From Leisingera sp. ANG-Vp (lineage in GTDB: Bacteria > Pseudomonadota > Alphaproteobacteria > Rhodobacterales > Rhodobacteraceae): DNA of 45,631 bases. This document shows positions 7,279 to 20,994 of this stretch, in pieces. Location of the stretch: NCBI RefSeq assembly GCF_000813725.1, contig NZ_JWLD01000071.1, positions 1 to 45,631 of the forward strand, in the 5' to 3' direction. The notes beneath the pieces were generated by a model. It was not told the origin of the DNA, did no database searches, and saw only the letters and a program-made list of their open reading frames with translations. Every line of letters begins with the position of its first letter. Positions within the stretch are counted from its first letter, which is position 1. Both the position numbers and the translations under genes were made by a program.

Positions 7279-9732
7279 ATGGTTTGGGGGAAAGTCGCAG
7301 GCAAGTCCTGTGGTGAGCGCAAGTCGGGCATCAACATCTTGTACCGGAAAGTTTCTGCCATTTCTCTGGCAGTTGCGCTGGGATACGCATTGTCTCCGCT
7401 TCCGGCGGAGGCGCAAAGCTTCCGCTTCAATTCGGTTCAGGTCGAGGGCAATCAGCGGATCCAGACGTCCACGGTTGTTGCCTACACAGGAATCGAACGC
7501 GGCCAGGCTGTCAGCGCGGGCGAGCTGAATGACGCCTACCAGCGCATTCTTGACAGTGGCGTATTTGAAACAGTGGAGCTGGTGCCCCGCGGCAATACCC
7601 TGGTGATCAAGGTCACCGAGTTCCCGACCATCAATCAGATCAGTTTCGAGGGCAACCGGCGTCTTAAGGACGACACGCTGGGGCAGATTATTGAATCGGC
7701 GCCGCGCCGGGTCTTCAGCCCGTCGCAGGCAGAACGCGATGCCGCCCTGATCGCCGAGGCCTACAGCGTGCAAGGCCGCTTGGCGTCGCGCGTGACCCCG
7801 CGGATCATCCGCCGCAGCAACAACCGGGTCGACCTGGTGTTCGAAATCTCCGAAGGCGATACCGTCGAAGTGGAGCGCGTTTCGTTTACCGGCAACCGGG
7901 TCTATTCCGACCGCCGTCTTCGCCGGGTGCTGGAGACCAAACAGGCGGGCTTGCTGCGCGCCTTCATCAATTCCGACACGCTGATCGAAGACCGGCTGGA
8001 GTTCGACAAGCAGGTGCTGCGCGATTTCTATCTTTCGCGCGGCTATGTCGATTTCCGGGTCAACAGTTCAAACGCCGAAGTCACCCGCGAGCGGGATGCG
8101 GTGTTCCTGGTAGTTGACGTGACCGAGGGGCAGCAGTTCCGGTTTGGCAATATCTCCGTCACCAGTGAGATGCCCGAAGCGGATGCAGATCAGTTCCAGT
8201 CAACTCTGAAGATCAAGCCGGGGGTGGTGTATTCGCCGTCGCTGGTGGAGAATGCGATCGACCGCATGGAGGGGCTGGCGGTCAAGAACGAGATCGATTT
8301 TCTGCGTGTTGAGCCGCGTGTCACCCGCAATGACCGGGACCTGACTTTGGATGTCGAGTTTGTGCTGCGCCGCGGCCCGCGGGTGTTTGTCGAACGGATT
8401 GATATCGAAGGCAACACCACCACTCTGGACCGGGTGATCCGGCAGCAGTTCCGTTCAGTGGAAGGCGACCCGTTCAACCCGCGCTCGATCCGCAACAGCG
8501 CCGAACGAATCCGGGCTCTGGGGTTCTTTTCAAATGCGGATGTCGAAACCCGTGAGGGCAGCTCCGGTGCTCAGGTTATTGTCGATGTCGATGTGGAAGA
8601 GCAGCCGACGGGTTCGTTGAACCTTGGTGGTGCCTATTCTGTCGAGAATGGTTTCGGAGTGAACATCGGCTTGTCCGAGAACAACTTCCTGGGCCGCGGC
8701 CAGCGGTTGTCGTTCCAGCTGGCAACTGCGACCGAGACCGATTCCTATGTTCTAGGTTTTTCCGAACCGTTTCTGCTGGGGCGTGAATTGCGGTTTGATC
8801 TGGACCTAGGGCTGAACGAGACCGACTCCAGTTTCTCAGAATATGACACCAAACGTGTCTTTTTCCAGCCGGCGCTGACTTTTAGCACAGGCGAACGCTC
8901 CAGGGTGCGTGTCAGGTACACCTGGGAGAACTCTGAGATGATCGCCCGTGATCCAATTAGCTTCGAGGTCGACGACCCTTCGACACCCGATCCGGACGAC
9001 ACGACGACTGTGTCCTTTCCTTCGGCAGGTCCTGTTGTCAGCAGCGAAATTGCTCAGGGAGAGCGGTCAACCAGCAGCATCGGGCTGTCTTATACCTATG
9101 ACAGCCGTATTTCCGGCCTGGACCCGAATGCCGGATTCCTGGTCGAAGTCGGCGGCGTATACGCCGGTCTGGGCGGGGACAACGAGTACTTCAAGGCCAA
9201 CGCAAAGTTTGTAGCCCAGAAGAGGATCCTGAACGAAGAGGTCACGCTGCGGGCCACGTTTGAAGGCGGTGCCTTCAGCTGGCAAGGGAATGGCTTCAGC
9301 CGGTCGGTTGACCGCTTCGTCCTGTCTCCGTCGATCATCCGAGGGTTCGAGCCTGGTGGTATCGGTCCGCGCGACATGTCGGCACGGGACCCCAGCGACG
9401 CGACTTTCGGAAACTACGACGACTTCCTCGGCGGCAACTACTTTGCAGTGGCCCGCCTGGATGCCGAATTCCCCTTGGGACTGCCTGAAGAACTGGGGAT
9501 GCGCGGCGGCGTGTTCTATGACGTTGGCAGCCTGTGGGGGTTGGGGAACGTCGACACCAGCGGGTCGACTGATATCCGAGGCGCCGACAGTTCGCTTCGT
9601 CAGGTGATCGGCGTGTCGCTGCTATGGACCACGGGCATCGGCCCGCTCCGGTTCAATTTTTCCAGGGCGATCCAGAAGGAAGACTTTGACCGGGAGCAGA
9701 GTTTCGACCTGACCTTGCAGGCGAGGTTCTGA
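7279..9732 (+). CDS. bamA: Outer-membrane protein assembly factor BamA
   Basis: Core of the BAM complex that folds beta-barrel proteins into the outer membrane. A signal peptide ends at about A45-Q46 (LPAEAQ). Five POTRA repeats follow to about residue 440, with repeated VEGN, FEGN, FTGN and IEGN motifs. A C-terminal beta-barrel comes next, ending in Phe (LTLQARF) as outer-membrane barrels do. The barrel contains IRGFEPGGIGPRD, the conserved RGF loop. Length is 817 with the ATG at 7279; the n-region is long, and an in-frame TTG at 7339 would give a standard 25-residue signal peptide. It stops 4 bases before skp. Confidence 0.96.
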   Translation: MVWGKVAGKSCGERKSGINILYRKVSAISLAVALGYALSPLPAEAQSFRFNSVQVEGNQRIQTSTVVAYTGIERGQAVSAGELNDAYQRILDSGVFETVELVPRGNTLVIKVTEFPTINQISFEGNRRLKDDTLGQIIESAPRRVFSPSQAERDAALIAEAYSVQGRLASRVTPRIIRRSNNRVDLVFEISEGDTVEVERVSFTGNRVYSDRRLRRVLETKQAGLLRAFINSDTLIEDRLEFDKQVLRDFYLSRGYVDFRVNSSNAEVTRERDAVFLVVDVTEGQQFRFGNISVTSEMPEADADQFQSTLKIKPGVVYSPSLVENAIDRMEGLAVKNEIDFLRVEPRVTRNDRDLTLDVEFVLRRGPRVFVERIDIEGNTTTLDRVIRQQFRSVEGDPFNPRSIRNSAERIRALGFFSNADVETREGSSGAQVIVDVDVEEQPTGSLNLGGAYSVENGFGVNIGLSENNFLGRGQRLSFQLATATETDSYVLGFSEPFLLGRELRFDLDLGLNETDSSFSEYDTKRVFFQPALTFSTGERSRVRVRYTWENSEMIARDPISFEVDDPSTPDPDDTTTVSFPSAGPVVSSEIAQGERSTSSIGLSYTYDSRISGLDPNAGFLVEVGGVYAGLGGDNEYFKANAKFVAQKRILNEEVTLRATFEGGAFSWQGNGFSRSVDRFVLSPSIIRGFEPGGIGPRDMSARDPSDATFGNYDDFLGGNYFAVARLDAEFPLGLPEELGMRGGVFYDVGSLWGLGNVDTSGSTDIRGADSSLRQVIGVSLLWTTGIGPLRFNFSRAIQKEDFDREQSFDLTLQARF

Positions 9733-9736
9733 TCTG

Positions 9737-10351
9737 GTGCGAGGCGGGGCATACTGCACTTGGGCAGCCTGCGGTTTTGCCGCAGCATTTGCCTGGTCGG
9801 GTGCGGCCCCTGCACTGGCTCAGCAGGCGCTGGCGCCCTCTGCACTGGCGGGCAGTGAGTTTCCTTTGGGGCTGCCGCAAAGCGGAATCCTGACCATCCA
9901 GCCCGAGCGGCTGTTCTCCGAGAGCGCCTTTGGCCAGCGGGTTGAGCAGGAGATTGAAGCTGAGGGTGCAGTCCTGACGGCGGAAAACCGCCGCATTGAG
10001 GCAGAACTGCGTGCCGAGGAACTGGAACTGACCGGGCGGCGAAGCGAAATGGAGCCGGACGCGTTCCGCGCGCTGGCAGATGCCTTTGACCAGAAGGTTC
10101 AGGAAACCCGCCGCCGCCAGGATCAGAAACTGCGTGAAATCAACCAGCTGGGCGAGGAAGCCCGGCGTGAGTTCATCTCGGCGTCGCTGCCGGTTCTGCA
10201 GCAGATCATGCGCGAGACCGGCGCCGGGGCGATTCTGGACCATTCCTCGGTGTTTCTGAGCGCCGACGCGGCTGACATCACCAGCCTGGCCATCACCCGG
10301 ATTGACGAGGTTCTGGGCGACGGTGCACAGGACGAAGACGGCGAGCCCTGA
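9737..10351 (+). CDS. skp: Skp/OmpH-family periplasmic chaperone
   Basis: Periplasmic holdase that escorts unfolded outer-membrane proteins to BamA. The GTG start at 9737 is four bases after bamA. The N-terminus is a signal peptide (hydrophobic AAFAWSGAAPALAQ, cleavage near residue 28). The motif ILTIQPERLFSESAFGQRV resembles the OmpH start strand and helix, and residues about 70-150 form a long charged coiled coil (rich in E, R, Q), as in Skp tentacles. At 204 residues it is slightly longer than E. coli Skp (161). Assignment rests on architecture plus the bamA-skp-fabZ context. Confidence 0.85.
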   Translation: MRGGAYCTWAACGFAAAFAWSGAAPALAQQALAPSALAGSEFPLGLPQSGILTIQPERLFSESAFGQRVEQEIEAEGAVLTAENRRIEAELRAEELELTGRRSEMEPDAFRALADAFDQKVQETRRRQDQKLREINQLGEEARREFISASLPVLQQIMRETGAGAILDHSSVFLSADAADITSLAITRIDEVLGDGAQDEDGEP

Positions 10352-10427
10352 GCAGGGCAAACTTGCCCAAAAGCCGCCTGCTTGCTAGGGACGGCGCGAC
10401 ACATTTGACGAAAATGGGAAACCAAGC

Positions 10428-10898
10428 ATGACCACCGAGCTGCAAAGCGCTGATATTCAACTGATCCAGCGGATCCTGCCGCACCGCTACCCGTTCCTGC
10501 TGGTCGACAAGGTGGTCGATATCGACAGCTACAAGTCGGCCCGCGGCATCAAGAATGTCACCATGAACGAGCCGCATTTCCAGGGCCATTTCCCGGGCAC
10601 GCCGATTATGCCGGGCGTCACCATTGTTGAGGCAATGGCGCAGACCGCGGGTGTGATGCTGGGCGTCGGCATGGATATGGTCGACACCGATCTGCTGATC
10701 TATTTCATGAACATCGACAAGTGCAAATTCCGCCGCAAGGTGGTGCCGGGCGATGTGCTGGAAATGCATGTGGAAACCCTGCGCGGCAAGCCGGGCGGCA
10801 AAATCTTCAAGTTCCTCGGCCGTGCAACCGTTGACGGTGAAGTCGCTGCTGAAGCTGAATTCACGGCCATGGTCGACCGGCAAAGCGAGGACGGCTGA
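10428..10898 (+). CDS. fabZ: 3-hydroxyacyl-ACP dehydratase FabZ
   Basis: Cytoplasmic dehydratase of fatty acid elongation. The hot-dog fold core [20 protein letters not shown] holds the catalytic pair H54 and E68, and the N-terminal [15 protein letters not shown] is typical. At 156 residues the length is normal. It starts 76 bases after skp and ends one base before lpxA, so it is coupled to lipid A synthesis. The competition of FabZ and LpxA/LpxC for hydroxyacyl-ACP is known from enterobacteria. lpxD, which usually precedes fabZ, is missing here. Confidence 0.97.
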   Translation: MTTELQSADIQLIQRILPHRYPFLLVDKVVDIDSYKSARGIKNVTMNEPHFQGHFPGTPIMPGVTIVEAMAQTAGVMLGVGMDMVDTDLLIYFMNIDKCKFRRKVVPGDVLEMHVETLRGKPGGKIFKFLGRATVDGEVAAEAEFTAMVDRQSEDG

Positions 10899-10899
10899 C

Positions 10900-11685
10900 A
10901 TGAGCGGCATCCACCCCAGTGCAGTCATCGAAAAAGGCGCCAAGCTTGGGCAGGACTGCGAAATCGGCCCGTTCTGCGTGGTTGGTGCCGATGCGGTGCT
11001 GGGGGACCGTGTTGTTTTGAAGTCCCATGTGGTTGTCACCGGTGATACCGAGATCGGCGACGAAACCGTGGTTTTCCCCTTTGCGGTGCTGGGAGAGATT
11101 CCGCAGGACCTGAAGTTCAAGGGCGAGAAGTGCAAGACCGTGATCGGCAAGCGCAACCGCATCCGCGAGCATGTGACGGTGAATGCCGGAACCGAGGGCG
11201 GCGGCGGCGTGACCCGCATCGGCGATGACGGATTGTTCATGGCGGGCTGCCATATCGCCCATGACGCGCAGGTCGGCGACCGGGTGATTGTGGTGAATTC
11301 TGCCGCCGTGGCGGGGCATTGCGTGCTGGAAGACGACGTGATCATCGGCGGCTTGTCCGGCATCCACCAGTGGGTGCGCATCGGCAAGGGTGCCATCATC
11401 GGCGCGGTCACCATGGTGACCAATGATGTGATCCCCTACGGCCTGGTGCAGGCGCAAAGGGGCGAGCTGGACGGGCTCAATCTGGTCGGCCTCAAGCGCC
11501 GCGGCGTTGCCCGCAGCGACATCACCGCTTTGCGGGCGGCGTTCCAGATGCTGGCCCAGGGCGAGGGGACCTTTCAGGAACGCGCCAAGCGTCTGGGGGA
11601 TGAAACCGACAGCGCTTATGTGCAGGAGATCGTTGCCTTCATCACTGGTGAAAGCGACCGCTCTTTCCTGACACCTGGAGGCTGA
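10900..11685 (+). CDS. lpxA: UDP-N-acetylglucosamine acyltransferase LpxA
   Basis: First enzyme of lipid A synthesis, transferring a hydroxyacyl chain from ACP to UDP-GlcNAc. From ATG 10900 the 261-residue product begins SGIHPSAVIEKGAKLG and continues with hexapeptide repeats of a left-handed beta helix. It includes NRIREHVTVNAGTEGGGGVT and HIAHDAQVGDRV, the latter carrying the catalytic His region. A C-terminal helical domain follows (LKRRGVARSDITALRAAF). The frame remains open upstream but overlaps fabZ, so the downstream ATG is preferred. Confidence 0.96.
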   Translation: MSGIHPSAVIEKGAKLGQDCEIGPFCVVGADAVLGDRVVLKSHVVVTGDTEIGDETVVFPFAVLGEIPQDLKFKGEKCKTVIGKRNRIREHVTVNAGTEGGGGVTRIGDDGLFMAGCHIAHDAQVGDRVIVVNSAAVAGHCVLEDDVIIGGLSGIHQWVRIGKGAIIGAVTMVTNDVIPYGLVQAQRGELDGLNLVGLKRRGVARSDITALRAAFQMLAQGEGTFQERAKRLGDETDSAYVQEIVAFITGESDRSFLTPGG

Positions 11686-11689
11686 TCCG

Positions 11690-12478
11690 ATGCTGGCAGT
11701 GATTGCAGGCACCGGCGCGCTGCCGGGGGAAGTGGCGGCGCGGGCTCCGGGCCGTCCGCTGATCTGTGCGATGGCAGGGTCCGAGCCGGATCTGGTGGAT
11801 CCCGAGATCACCTTCCGCTTTGAACAGCTTGGCACCTTTCTGGAGCGTCTGAAGGCGGCTGAGGTCACTGAGATCTGCATGGCAGGCGCTGTGCGCCGCC
11901 CGAACATCGATCCCTCCGCCATCGACGCAGCCACCATGCCGCTGGTTCCGGTGCTGCAAGGCGCGCTGGCTGCTGGTGATGACGGCGCCTTGCGGGCAAT
12001 TATCGGCATTTTCGAACAAGCGGGTTTTGCGGTGCGTGCCGCCCATGAGGTTGCGCCGGATCTGCTGATGGCCGAGGGAGTGCCGACCAAGGTGCAGCCG
12101 GGCGAGCTGGACAAGGCGGATGCCGTCCGCGGGGCGGAGATCGTTTCGGCGATGTCTGCTGCCGATATCGGCCAGTCCTGTGCGGTGCGCGGACGGCAGG
12201 CGATTGCGGTGGAAAATCTCTTTGGAACCGACTGGATGCTGAATGCGCTGCAACAGCGTCCGGACGGGCAGGGCGGCCTCCTGTTCAAGGCGCCGAAACC
12301 CTCCCAGGACCGCCGCGCCGATCTGCCAACAATCGGCGTTGGGACAGTTGAATCTGCTGCTGCAGCAGGGCTTTCTGGCATCGTGCTGGAGGCAGGCGGG
12401 GTGATCGTGCTGGACCAAGAGGCGGTGATCGCGGCTTGCGACCGGCTCGGCTTGTTCTTGTGGTTGCGCCCGGCATGA
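11690..12478 (+). CDS. lpxI: UDP-2,3-diacylglucosamine pyrophosphatase LpxI
   Basis: Hydrolyses UDP-2,3-diacylglucosamine to lipid X, the step done by LpxH in E. coli; LpxI (formerly DUF1009) is the usual alphaproteobacterial form. The 262-residue product starts AVIAGTGALPGEVA. It has the family motifs AGAVRRPNID, DDGALRAIIGIFE, and the C-terminal PTIGVGTVESAAAAGLSGI with the VLEAGGVIVLD stretch. It begins 4 bases after lpxA, and its TGA overlaps the lpxB ATG. Confidence 0.94.
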   Translation: MLAVIAGTGALPGEVAARAPGRPLICAMAGSEPDLVDPEITFRFEQLGTFLERLKAAEVTEICMAGAVRRPNIDPSAIDAATMPLVPVLQGALAAGDDGALRAIIGIFEQAGFAVRAAHEVAPDLLMAEGVPTKVQPGELDKADAVRGAEIVSAMSAADIGQSCAVRGRQAIAVENLFGTDWMLNALQQRPDGQGGLLFKAPKPSQDRRADLPTIGVGTVESAAAAGLSGIVLEAGGVIVLDQEAVIAACDRLGLFLWLRPA

Positions 12479-13641
12479 GCCTTAGGGTCTTTATCCTGGC
12501 TGGCGAGCCTTCGGGCGACCGGCTGGGCGGGGCTTTGATGGCGGGGCTGAAGCAGCTGGAACCCAGTGTCCGTTTTGATGGTATCGGCGGTGCGCTGATG
12601 GCGGAGCAGGGGCTGGTCTCGCGCTTTCCGATGGATGAACTGTCGGTGATGGGGCTGGCTGAGGTGCTGCCAAAGTACCGCCACCTGAAACGCCGGATCC
12701 GTGAGACCGCTGAAGCGGTACTGGAAACCAAGCCTGATGTGCTGATCACCATCGACAGCCCGGATTTCTCTCTGCGGGTGGCGCGGCTGGTCAAAGAGCA
12801 AAGCGATATCCGTACCGTGCATTACGTGGCGCCGTCGGTCTGGGCCTGGCGGCCCAAGCGGGCGGCAAAGATGGCGGAAGTCATTGACCATGTGTTGGCA
12901 CTGCTGCCGTTTGAGCCGCCCTATATGGAAGCGGCTGGAATGGACTGCGATTTTGTCGGCCATCCGGTGGTGGCTGAGCCGCGGGCTACGGAAGCAGAGA
13001 TCGCTGCCTTCCGGGAGGCGTTCGCTCTGAGTGATGCACCGTTTGTGCTGGCGCTGCCCGGCTCCCGGCGTTCGGAAGTCTCCCGGTTGGCGCCGGAGTT
13101 CGGCGGGGCTTTGGCCGGGTTCTCAATAGCTCACCCGCAGTACCGGATTGTGGTGCCGGCAGCTGCGCCGGTTGCGCCATTGGTCCGGGAGGCCTTGAGG
13201 GGCTGGCCGGAGGGAACGGTGCTGGTGGACCCCGGCCTGTTTGATCCCTCCACCGCCAAGGCGCATAAACGCGCGGCCTTTGCCGGCGCGGAATTGGCGT
13301 TGGCGGCCTCCGGTACCGTGTCGCTGGAACTGGCAGCATCAGCCACACCAATGGTGGTCGCTTACAAATTCCAGTGGCTGACCTGGCAGATCATGAAGCG
13401 CATGGCGCTGATCGATACGGTGACGCTGGTCAATCTGGTCAGCGATACCCGCGTGGTCCCTGAGTGTTTGGGGCCGGACTGCACGCCACAGGCCATTGCA
13501 GCGGAGCTGGAGAAGCTGGCGGCTGAGCCGCATGCGCAGCGCGAGGCGATGGCGCTGACCATGGAGCGTTTGGGGCTCGGCGGTGAAGCGCCGGGGCTGC
13601 GGGCGGCCCGCGCGGTTCTCGAGAGGCTGCCCGTTAAGTAG
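12475..13641 (+). CDS. lpxB: Lipid-A-disaccharide synthase LpxB
   Basis: Peripheral membrane glycosyltransferase joining lipid X and UDP-diacylglucosamine to the lipid A disaccharide. The product from ATG 12475 has 388 residues and starts MSLRVFILAGEPSGDRLGG, the family's N-terminal signature. It continues with FDGIGGALMAEQGL, VDYVAPSVWAW-like HYVAPSVWAWRPKRA, and the LPGSRRSEV and AASGTVSLELA motifs of GT-B enzymes. The ATGA overlap with lpxI supports this start over an in-frame one upstream. Last gene of the envelope cluster. Confidence 0.96.
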   Translation: MSLRVFILAGEPSGDRLGGALMAGLKQLEPSVRFDGIGGALMAEQGLVSRFPMDELSVMGLAEVLPKYRHLKRRIRETAEAVLETKPDVLITIDSPDFSLRVARLVKEQSDIRTVHYVAPSVWAWRPKRAAKMAEVIDHVLALLPFEPPYMEAAGMDCDFVGHPVVAEPRATEAEIAAFREAFALSDAPFVLALPGSRRSEVSRLAPEFGGALAGFSIAHPQYRIVVPAAAPVAPLVREALRGWPEGTVLVDPGLFDPSTAKAHKRAAFAGAELALAASGTVSLELAASATPMVVAYKFQWLTWQIMKRMALIDTVTLVNLVSDTRVVPECLGPDCTPQAIAAELEKLAAEPHAQREAMALTMERLGLGGEAPGLRAARAVLERLPVK

Positions 13642-13915
13642 CGCAGAGGCGCAGCAAAAGCGGAGCTTTCACTGCGCAGATTCTGGTGGCGCGGGCGCTT
13701 TGCGCCCGCGCGGGCCTGCCGCAACAGCTGCGCGGAACATGGGCACCAGGACAAGATGATCCGGGAGAAAGTGTTTTGCTGAGAAGCGCCTAAGGGCAGG
13801 TCTGCCCTTGAGGCGCATTTTCGATTTTGAACTGGTTTTCCGCGTCAAGGGCAAGCCGCGCGTGCCGCGCGGAGGCTGCGCCTCCCTTGACCCGGTGCCG
13901 CGGATGTTCTGCGCC
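13642..13915. repeat. Palindrome-rich convergent spacer between lpxB and mnmA
   Basis: No gene is seen. The spacer holds several strong inverted repeats. GCGCGGGCGC/GCGCCCGCGC with a TTT loop is at 13689-13711. GCGCCTAAGGGCA/TGCCCTTGAGGCGC with a GGTC loop is at 13786-13816. An outer GTCAAGGG/CCCTTGAC (13844-13891) encloses GGAGGC/GCCTCC at 13871-13885. Because lpxB (+) and mnmA (-) converge here, these may act as bidirectional terminators. The density exceeds what one terminator needs and suggests an extragenic palindromic element. Confidence 0.6.
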
Positions 13916-15061
13916 TCAGTAGCCGCGCCAGATCCAGCCGCCGCCGAAGATGCGGCTGCCCTCAGGCGCGTAGAACACGCAGGCCTGGCCGGGGGAGACC
14001 CCTTCCTCAGGCGTCAGCAGCTCAACCTCGGCTGTGGTGTCCGTCAGCGGCCGGATGATGGCCTCGCGCGGGGGGCGGGTGGAGCGGACCTTGACCTTCA
14101 GGTGCCACTCCTTGCGTGAGGTGAAGGGCTCATCGCCCAGCCAGTTGATCTCGCGCACCGGGATGGTGCGGGTGGCCAGCAGTTCCTTGGGGCCAACGAC
14201 AACCTGTTTCTTGTCCACATCGAGGCGGACCACATAGAGCGGTTCCGACAGGCCGCCGATGCCCAGGCCGCGGCGCTGGCCGATGGTGTAGTGAATCACC
14301 CCCTCGTGGCTGCCCAGCACCCGGCCGTCGTCATGCACGATCTCGCCGGGTTCAGCCGCGCCGGGGCGCAGTTTCTCGATCACGGAAGCGTAGTTGCCGT
14401 TGGGCACAAAGCAGATGTCCTGGCTGTCGGGCTTATCGGCCACGGCCAGCCCATATTGCGCCGCCATTTCGCGGGTGGCGTCCTTGGAGGGCAGATGCCC
14501 CAGCGGGAAGCGCAGGTAGTCCAGCTGCTCAGGCGTGGTGGAGAACAGGAAATAGCTCTGGTCGCGGTTTGCATCCTCAGCTGAGTGCAGTTCCGGCCCG
14601 TGCGCGCCCATCTTGCGCTGGATGTAATGGCCGGTGGCCATGCAGTCGGCCTCCAGATCCTTGGCAGTTTCCAGGAGGTCCTTGAACTTTACCCGCTCGT
14701 TGCAGCGGATGCAGGGAACCGGGGTTGCGCCGGCCAGATAGCTGTCGGCGAACTCGTCAATCACCGCATCTTTAAAAATGTTCTCATAATCCAGAACGTA
14801 ATGCGGGAAGCCGCGCTCCTCCGCCACACGGCGCGCATCGTGGATATCAATGCCCGCACAGCAGGCGCCTTTTTTCGCTAGCGCCGCGCCGTGGTCGTAA
14901 AGCTGCAGCGTCACACCAACCACGTCATAGCCCTGATCGGCCAAATATGCAGCAACAACAGAGCTGTCGACGCCGCCGGACATGGCCACCACAACCCGGG
15001 TCTCCGAGGGCGGTTTGGCAAAGCCGAGCGAGTTCAGGTTCGAGTCGTGATCCAGCGCCAT
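13916..15061 (-). CDS. mnmA: tRNA-specific 2-thiouridylase MnmA
   Basis: Puts sulfur on U34 of Lys, Glu and Gln tRNAs in the cytoplasm. The PP-loop [18 protein letters not shown] near residue 25 binds ATP. The catalytic cysteines lie in [13 protein letters not shown] and SQDICFVP, and the [10 protein letters not shown] motif is also present. The chosen ATG at 15061 gives 381 residues with AGGAG about 8 bases before it. The frame stays open to 15127, but the extra 22 residues are unlike the family. It is convergent with lpxB and divergent from sciP. Confidence 0.95.
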   Translation of the reverse strand: MALDHDSNLNSLGFAKPPSETRVVVAMSGGVDSSVVAAYLADQGYDVVGVTLQLYDHGAALAKKGACCAGIDIHDARRVAEERGFPHYVLDYENIFKDAVIDEFADSYLAGATPVPCIRCNERVKFKDLLETAKDLEADCMATGHYIQRKMGAHGPELHSAEDANRDQSYFLFSTTPEQLDYLRFPLGHLPSKDATREMAAQYGLAVADKPDSQDICFVPNGNYASVIEKLRPGAAEPGEIVHDDGRVLGSHEGVIHYTIGQRRGLGIGGLSEPLYVVRLDVDKKQVVVGPKELLATRTIPVREINWLGDEPFTSRKEWHLKVKVRSTRPPREAIIRPLTDTTAEVELLTPEEGVSPGQACVFYAPEGSRIFGGGWIWRGY

Positions 15062-15210
15062 GGGGGCAGCTCCTAAAGGCAAGGGGGCAGGCGCCGCAGA
15101 ATATAGGAAAATCCTAACGACTCTCAAGGGGCGTGGTTCACGCGCCGTTAAGCCTGATCGGAAATTCTTTTGCCGACCCCAACGAAAAAGATCTTCGAGA
15201 GGGAAGACGA

Positions 15211-15498
15211 ATGTTTTTGAAGAAAGTCGACGGGCCGCGCGCGGTCACCCTGCCGGACGGCACCATTATGACCCGGGCAGACCTGCCGCCGGAAACCACC
15301 AGGCGCTGGGTGGCCTCGCGCAAGGCGGCGGTGGTGCGCGGCGTGCTCTACGGGCTGCTGCCGCAGAAGGAGGCAATGCGCCGCTACGGGTTGAGTGAAG
15401 AGGAATTCCGCAGCTGGGTTGCGGCGGTTGCCGACCATGGCGAGGAGGCCTTGAAGACCACCCGGCTCAAGAAATTCCGCAACCCGGACGGAAATTAA
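15211..15498 (+). CDS. sciP: CtrA inhibitor SciP (DUF1153 family)
   Basis: SciP is a small DNA-binding protein that, in Caulobacter, represses CtrA-activated promoters in G1. The 95-residue product from ATG 15211 matches the family in size. It shows [17 protein letters not shown] followed by a helix-turn-helix-like region ([15 protein letters not shown], then [17 protein letters not shown]). GAGGGAAG precedes the ATG. The frame is open from 15133, but the short form fits the family. Its immediate neighbour is ctrA, which fits a joint cell-cycle role. A GACTC site (GANTC type, methylated by CcrM in alphaproteobacteria) is at 15119-15123 in its promoter region. Confidence 0.9.
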   Translation: MFLKKVDGPRAVTLPDGTIMTRADLPPETTRRWVASRKAAVVRGVLYGLLPQKEAMRRYGLSEEEFRSWVAAVADHGEEALKTTRLKKFRNPDGN

Positions 15499-15528
15499 TT
15501 TTCGCCGCCCTTGAGTTGCATTCGTAAA

Positions 15529-15576
15529 TTAACCATCATGGTAACGAGGCATTAACTTTTTTCCACCAAGGTTAAC
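15529..15576 (+). promoter_or_regulatory. ctrA: TTAAC sites in the ctrA promoter region
   Basis: Three CtrA-like half-sites precede ctrA: TTAACCAT at 15529-15536, TTAAC at 15552-15556 and GTTAAC at 15571-15576. A further TTAA spans the sciP stop codon. The classical CtrA site is TTAA-N7-TTAAC; none here has exactly that spacing, so binding is inferred. The first half-site overlaps a small palindrome, ACCATCATGGT. Confidence 0.5.
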
Positions 15577-15615
15577 GCGACCTGAGGGAAACAGTGTACA
15601 GGCGGAGAAAATAAT

Positions 15616-16335
15616 ATGCGCATTCTTCTGGTTGAGGATGACCCGACCACAGCGAAGAGCATCGAGCTGATGCTGACCCATGCCAACCTGAACGTCTACT
15701 CGACGGATCTGGGCGAGGAAGGCATCGATCTGGCGAAACTTTATGATTACGACCTGATCCTGCTGGATCTGGGGCTGCCCGATATGAACGGCCATGAGGT
15801 GCTGCGCCAGCTGCGCATGTCCCGCATCGAAACCCCCATTCTGATCCTGTCCGGTGCTGATGATACCGACAATAAAATCAAGGGGTTCGGCTTTGGCGCG
15901 GATGACTATCTGACCAAGCCCTTCCATCGGGAGGAACTGGTGGCGCGGATCCACGCGATCATCCGCCGCTCCAAAGGCCATTCGCAGTCGATCATCAAGA
16001 CCGGCAAGATCTCGGTCAACCTGGATGCCAAAACGGTTGAGGCTGACGGCAAGGCAGTTCATCTGACCGGCAAGGAATACCAGATGCTGGAGCTTCTGTC
16101 CCTGCGCAAGGGCACCACGCTCACCAAGGAGATGTTCCTTAACCACCTCTATGGCGGCATGGATGAGCCGGAACTGAAGATCATTGACGTTTTCATCTGC
16201 AAGTTGCGCAAGAAGCTGAGCAATGCAACGGGCGGCGAAAACTATATCGAAACTGTCTGGGGCCGCGGCTATGTGCTTCGTGATCCGCAGGAGGACCACA
16301 TGTCCGGCGATCACCGGATGGCGGTTGGCGCCTGA
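15616..16335 (+). CDS. ctrA: Cell-cycle response regulator CtrA
   Basis: OmpR-type transcription factor that controls cell cycle, motility and gene-transfer-agent genes in alphaproteobacteria. The receiver domain (residues 1-120) has the acidic pair E7/D8, phospho-acceptor D51 in [11 protein letters not shown], and the KPF switch Lys. The winged helix follows ([43 protein letters not shown]). At 239 residues it is typical. The C-terminus ends in Ala, as in the family. GGAG precedes the ATG, and a terminator follows. Next to sciP, its functional antagonist. Confidence 0.96.
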   Translation: MRILLVEDDPTTAKSIELMLTHANLNVYSTDLGEEGIDLAKLYDYDLILLDLGLPDMNGHEVLRQLRMSRIETPILILSGADDTDNKIKGFGFGADDYLTKPFHREELVARIHAIIRRSKGHSQSIIKTGKISVNLDAKTVEADGKAVHLTGKEYQMLELLSLRKGTTLTKEMFLNHLYGGMDEPELKIIDVFICKLRKKLSNATGGENYIETVWGRGYVLRDPQEDHMSGDHRMAVGA

Positions 16336-16350
16336 AAGGGCGAGGACCTG

Positions 16351-20846
<4,496 letters not shown>

Positions 20847-20876
20847 GGCCCGCACTCGCAAGCATTGCCTGGCGAT

Positions 20877-20911
20877 GTTCCACTCTGTTCGCAAATGTTC
20901 TCAAAAAGTTC
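20877..20911 (+). promoter_or_regulatory. LexA-type (SOS) operator cluster
   Basis: Four direct GTTC repeats stand at 20877, 20887, 20897 and 20908, spaced 10, 10 and 11 bases. The last two form GTTC-N7-GTTC, the established alphaproteobacterial LexA recognition pattern. They lie 84-118 bases upstream of the small gene at 20995 and just after recG. The match to the pattern is seen; LexA binding is inferred. Confidence 0.6.
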
Positions 20912-20994
20912 TTTACAGGTGTCCTGAAAAATGAGAACAAAGGGGCAACAAGGTTGCCAGAGAGCAGCGAGACAGACTGGAGGAGGCCCGAGCC

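Noticed and set aside
10861-12963. Long minus-strand open frame opposite lpxA, lpxI and lpxB
   Set aside because: It runs across three convincing + strand genes and has no family motif; high GC content leaves the opposite strand free of stops by codon-bias effects.
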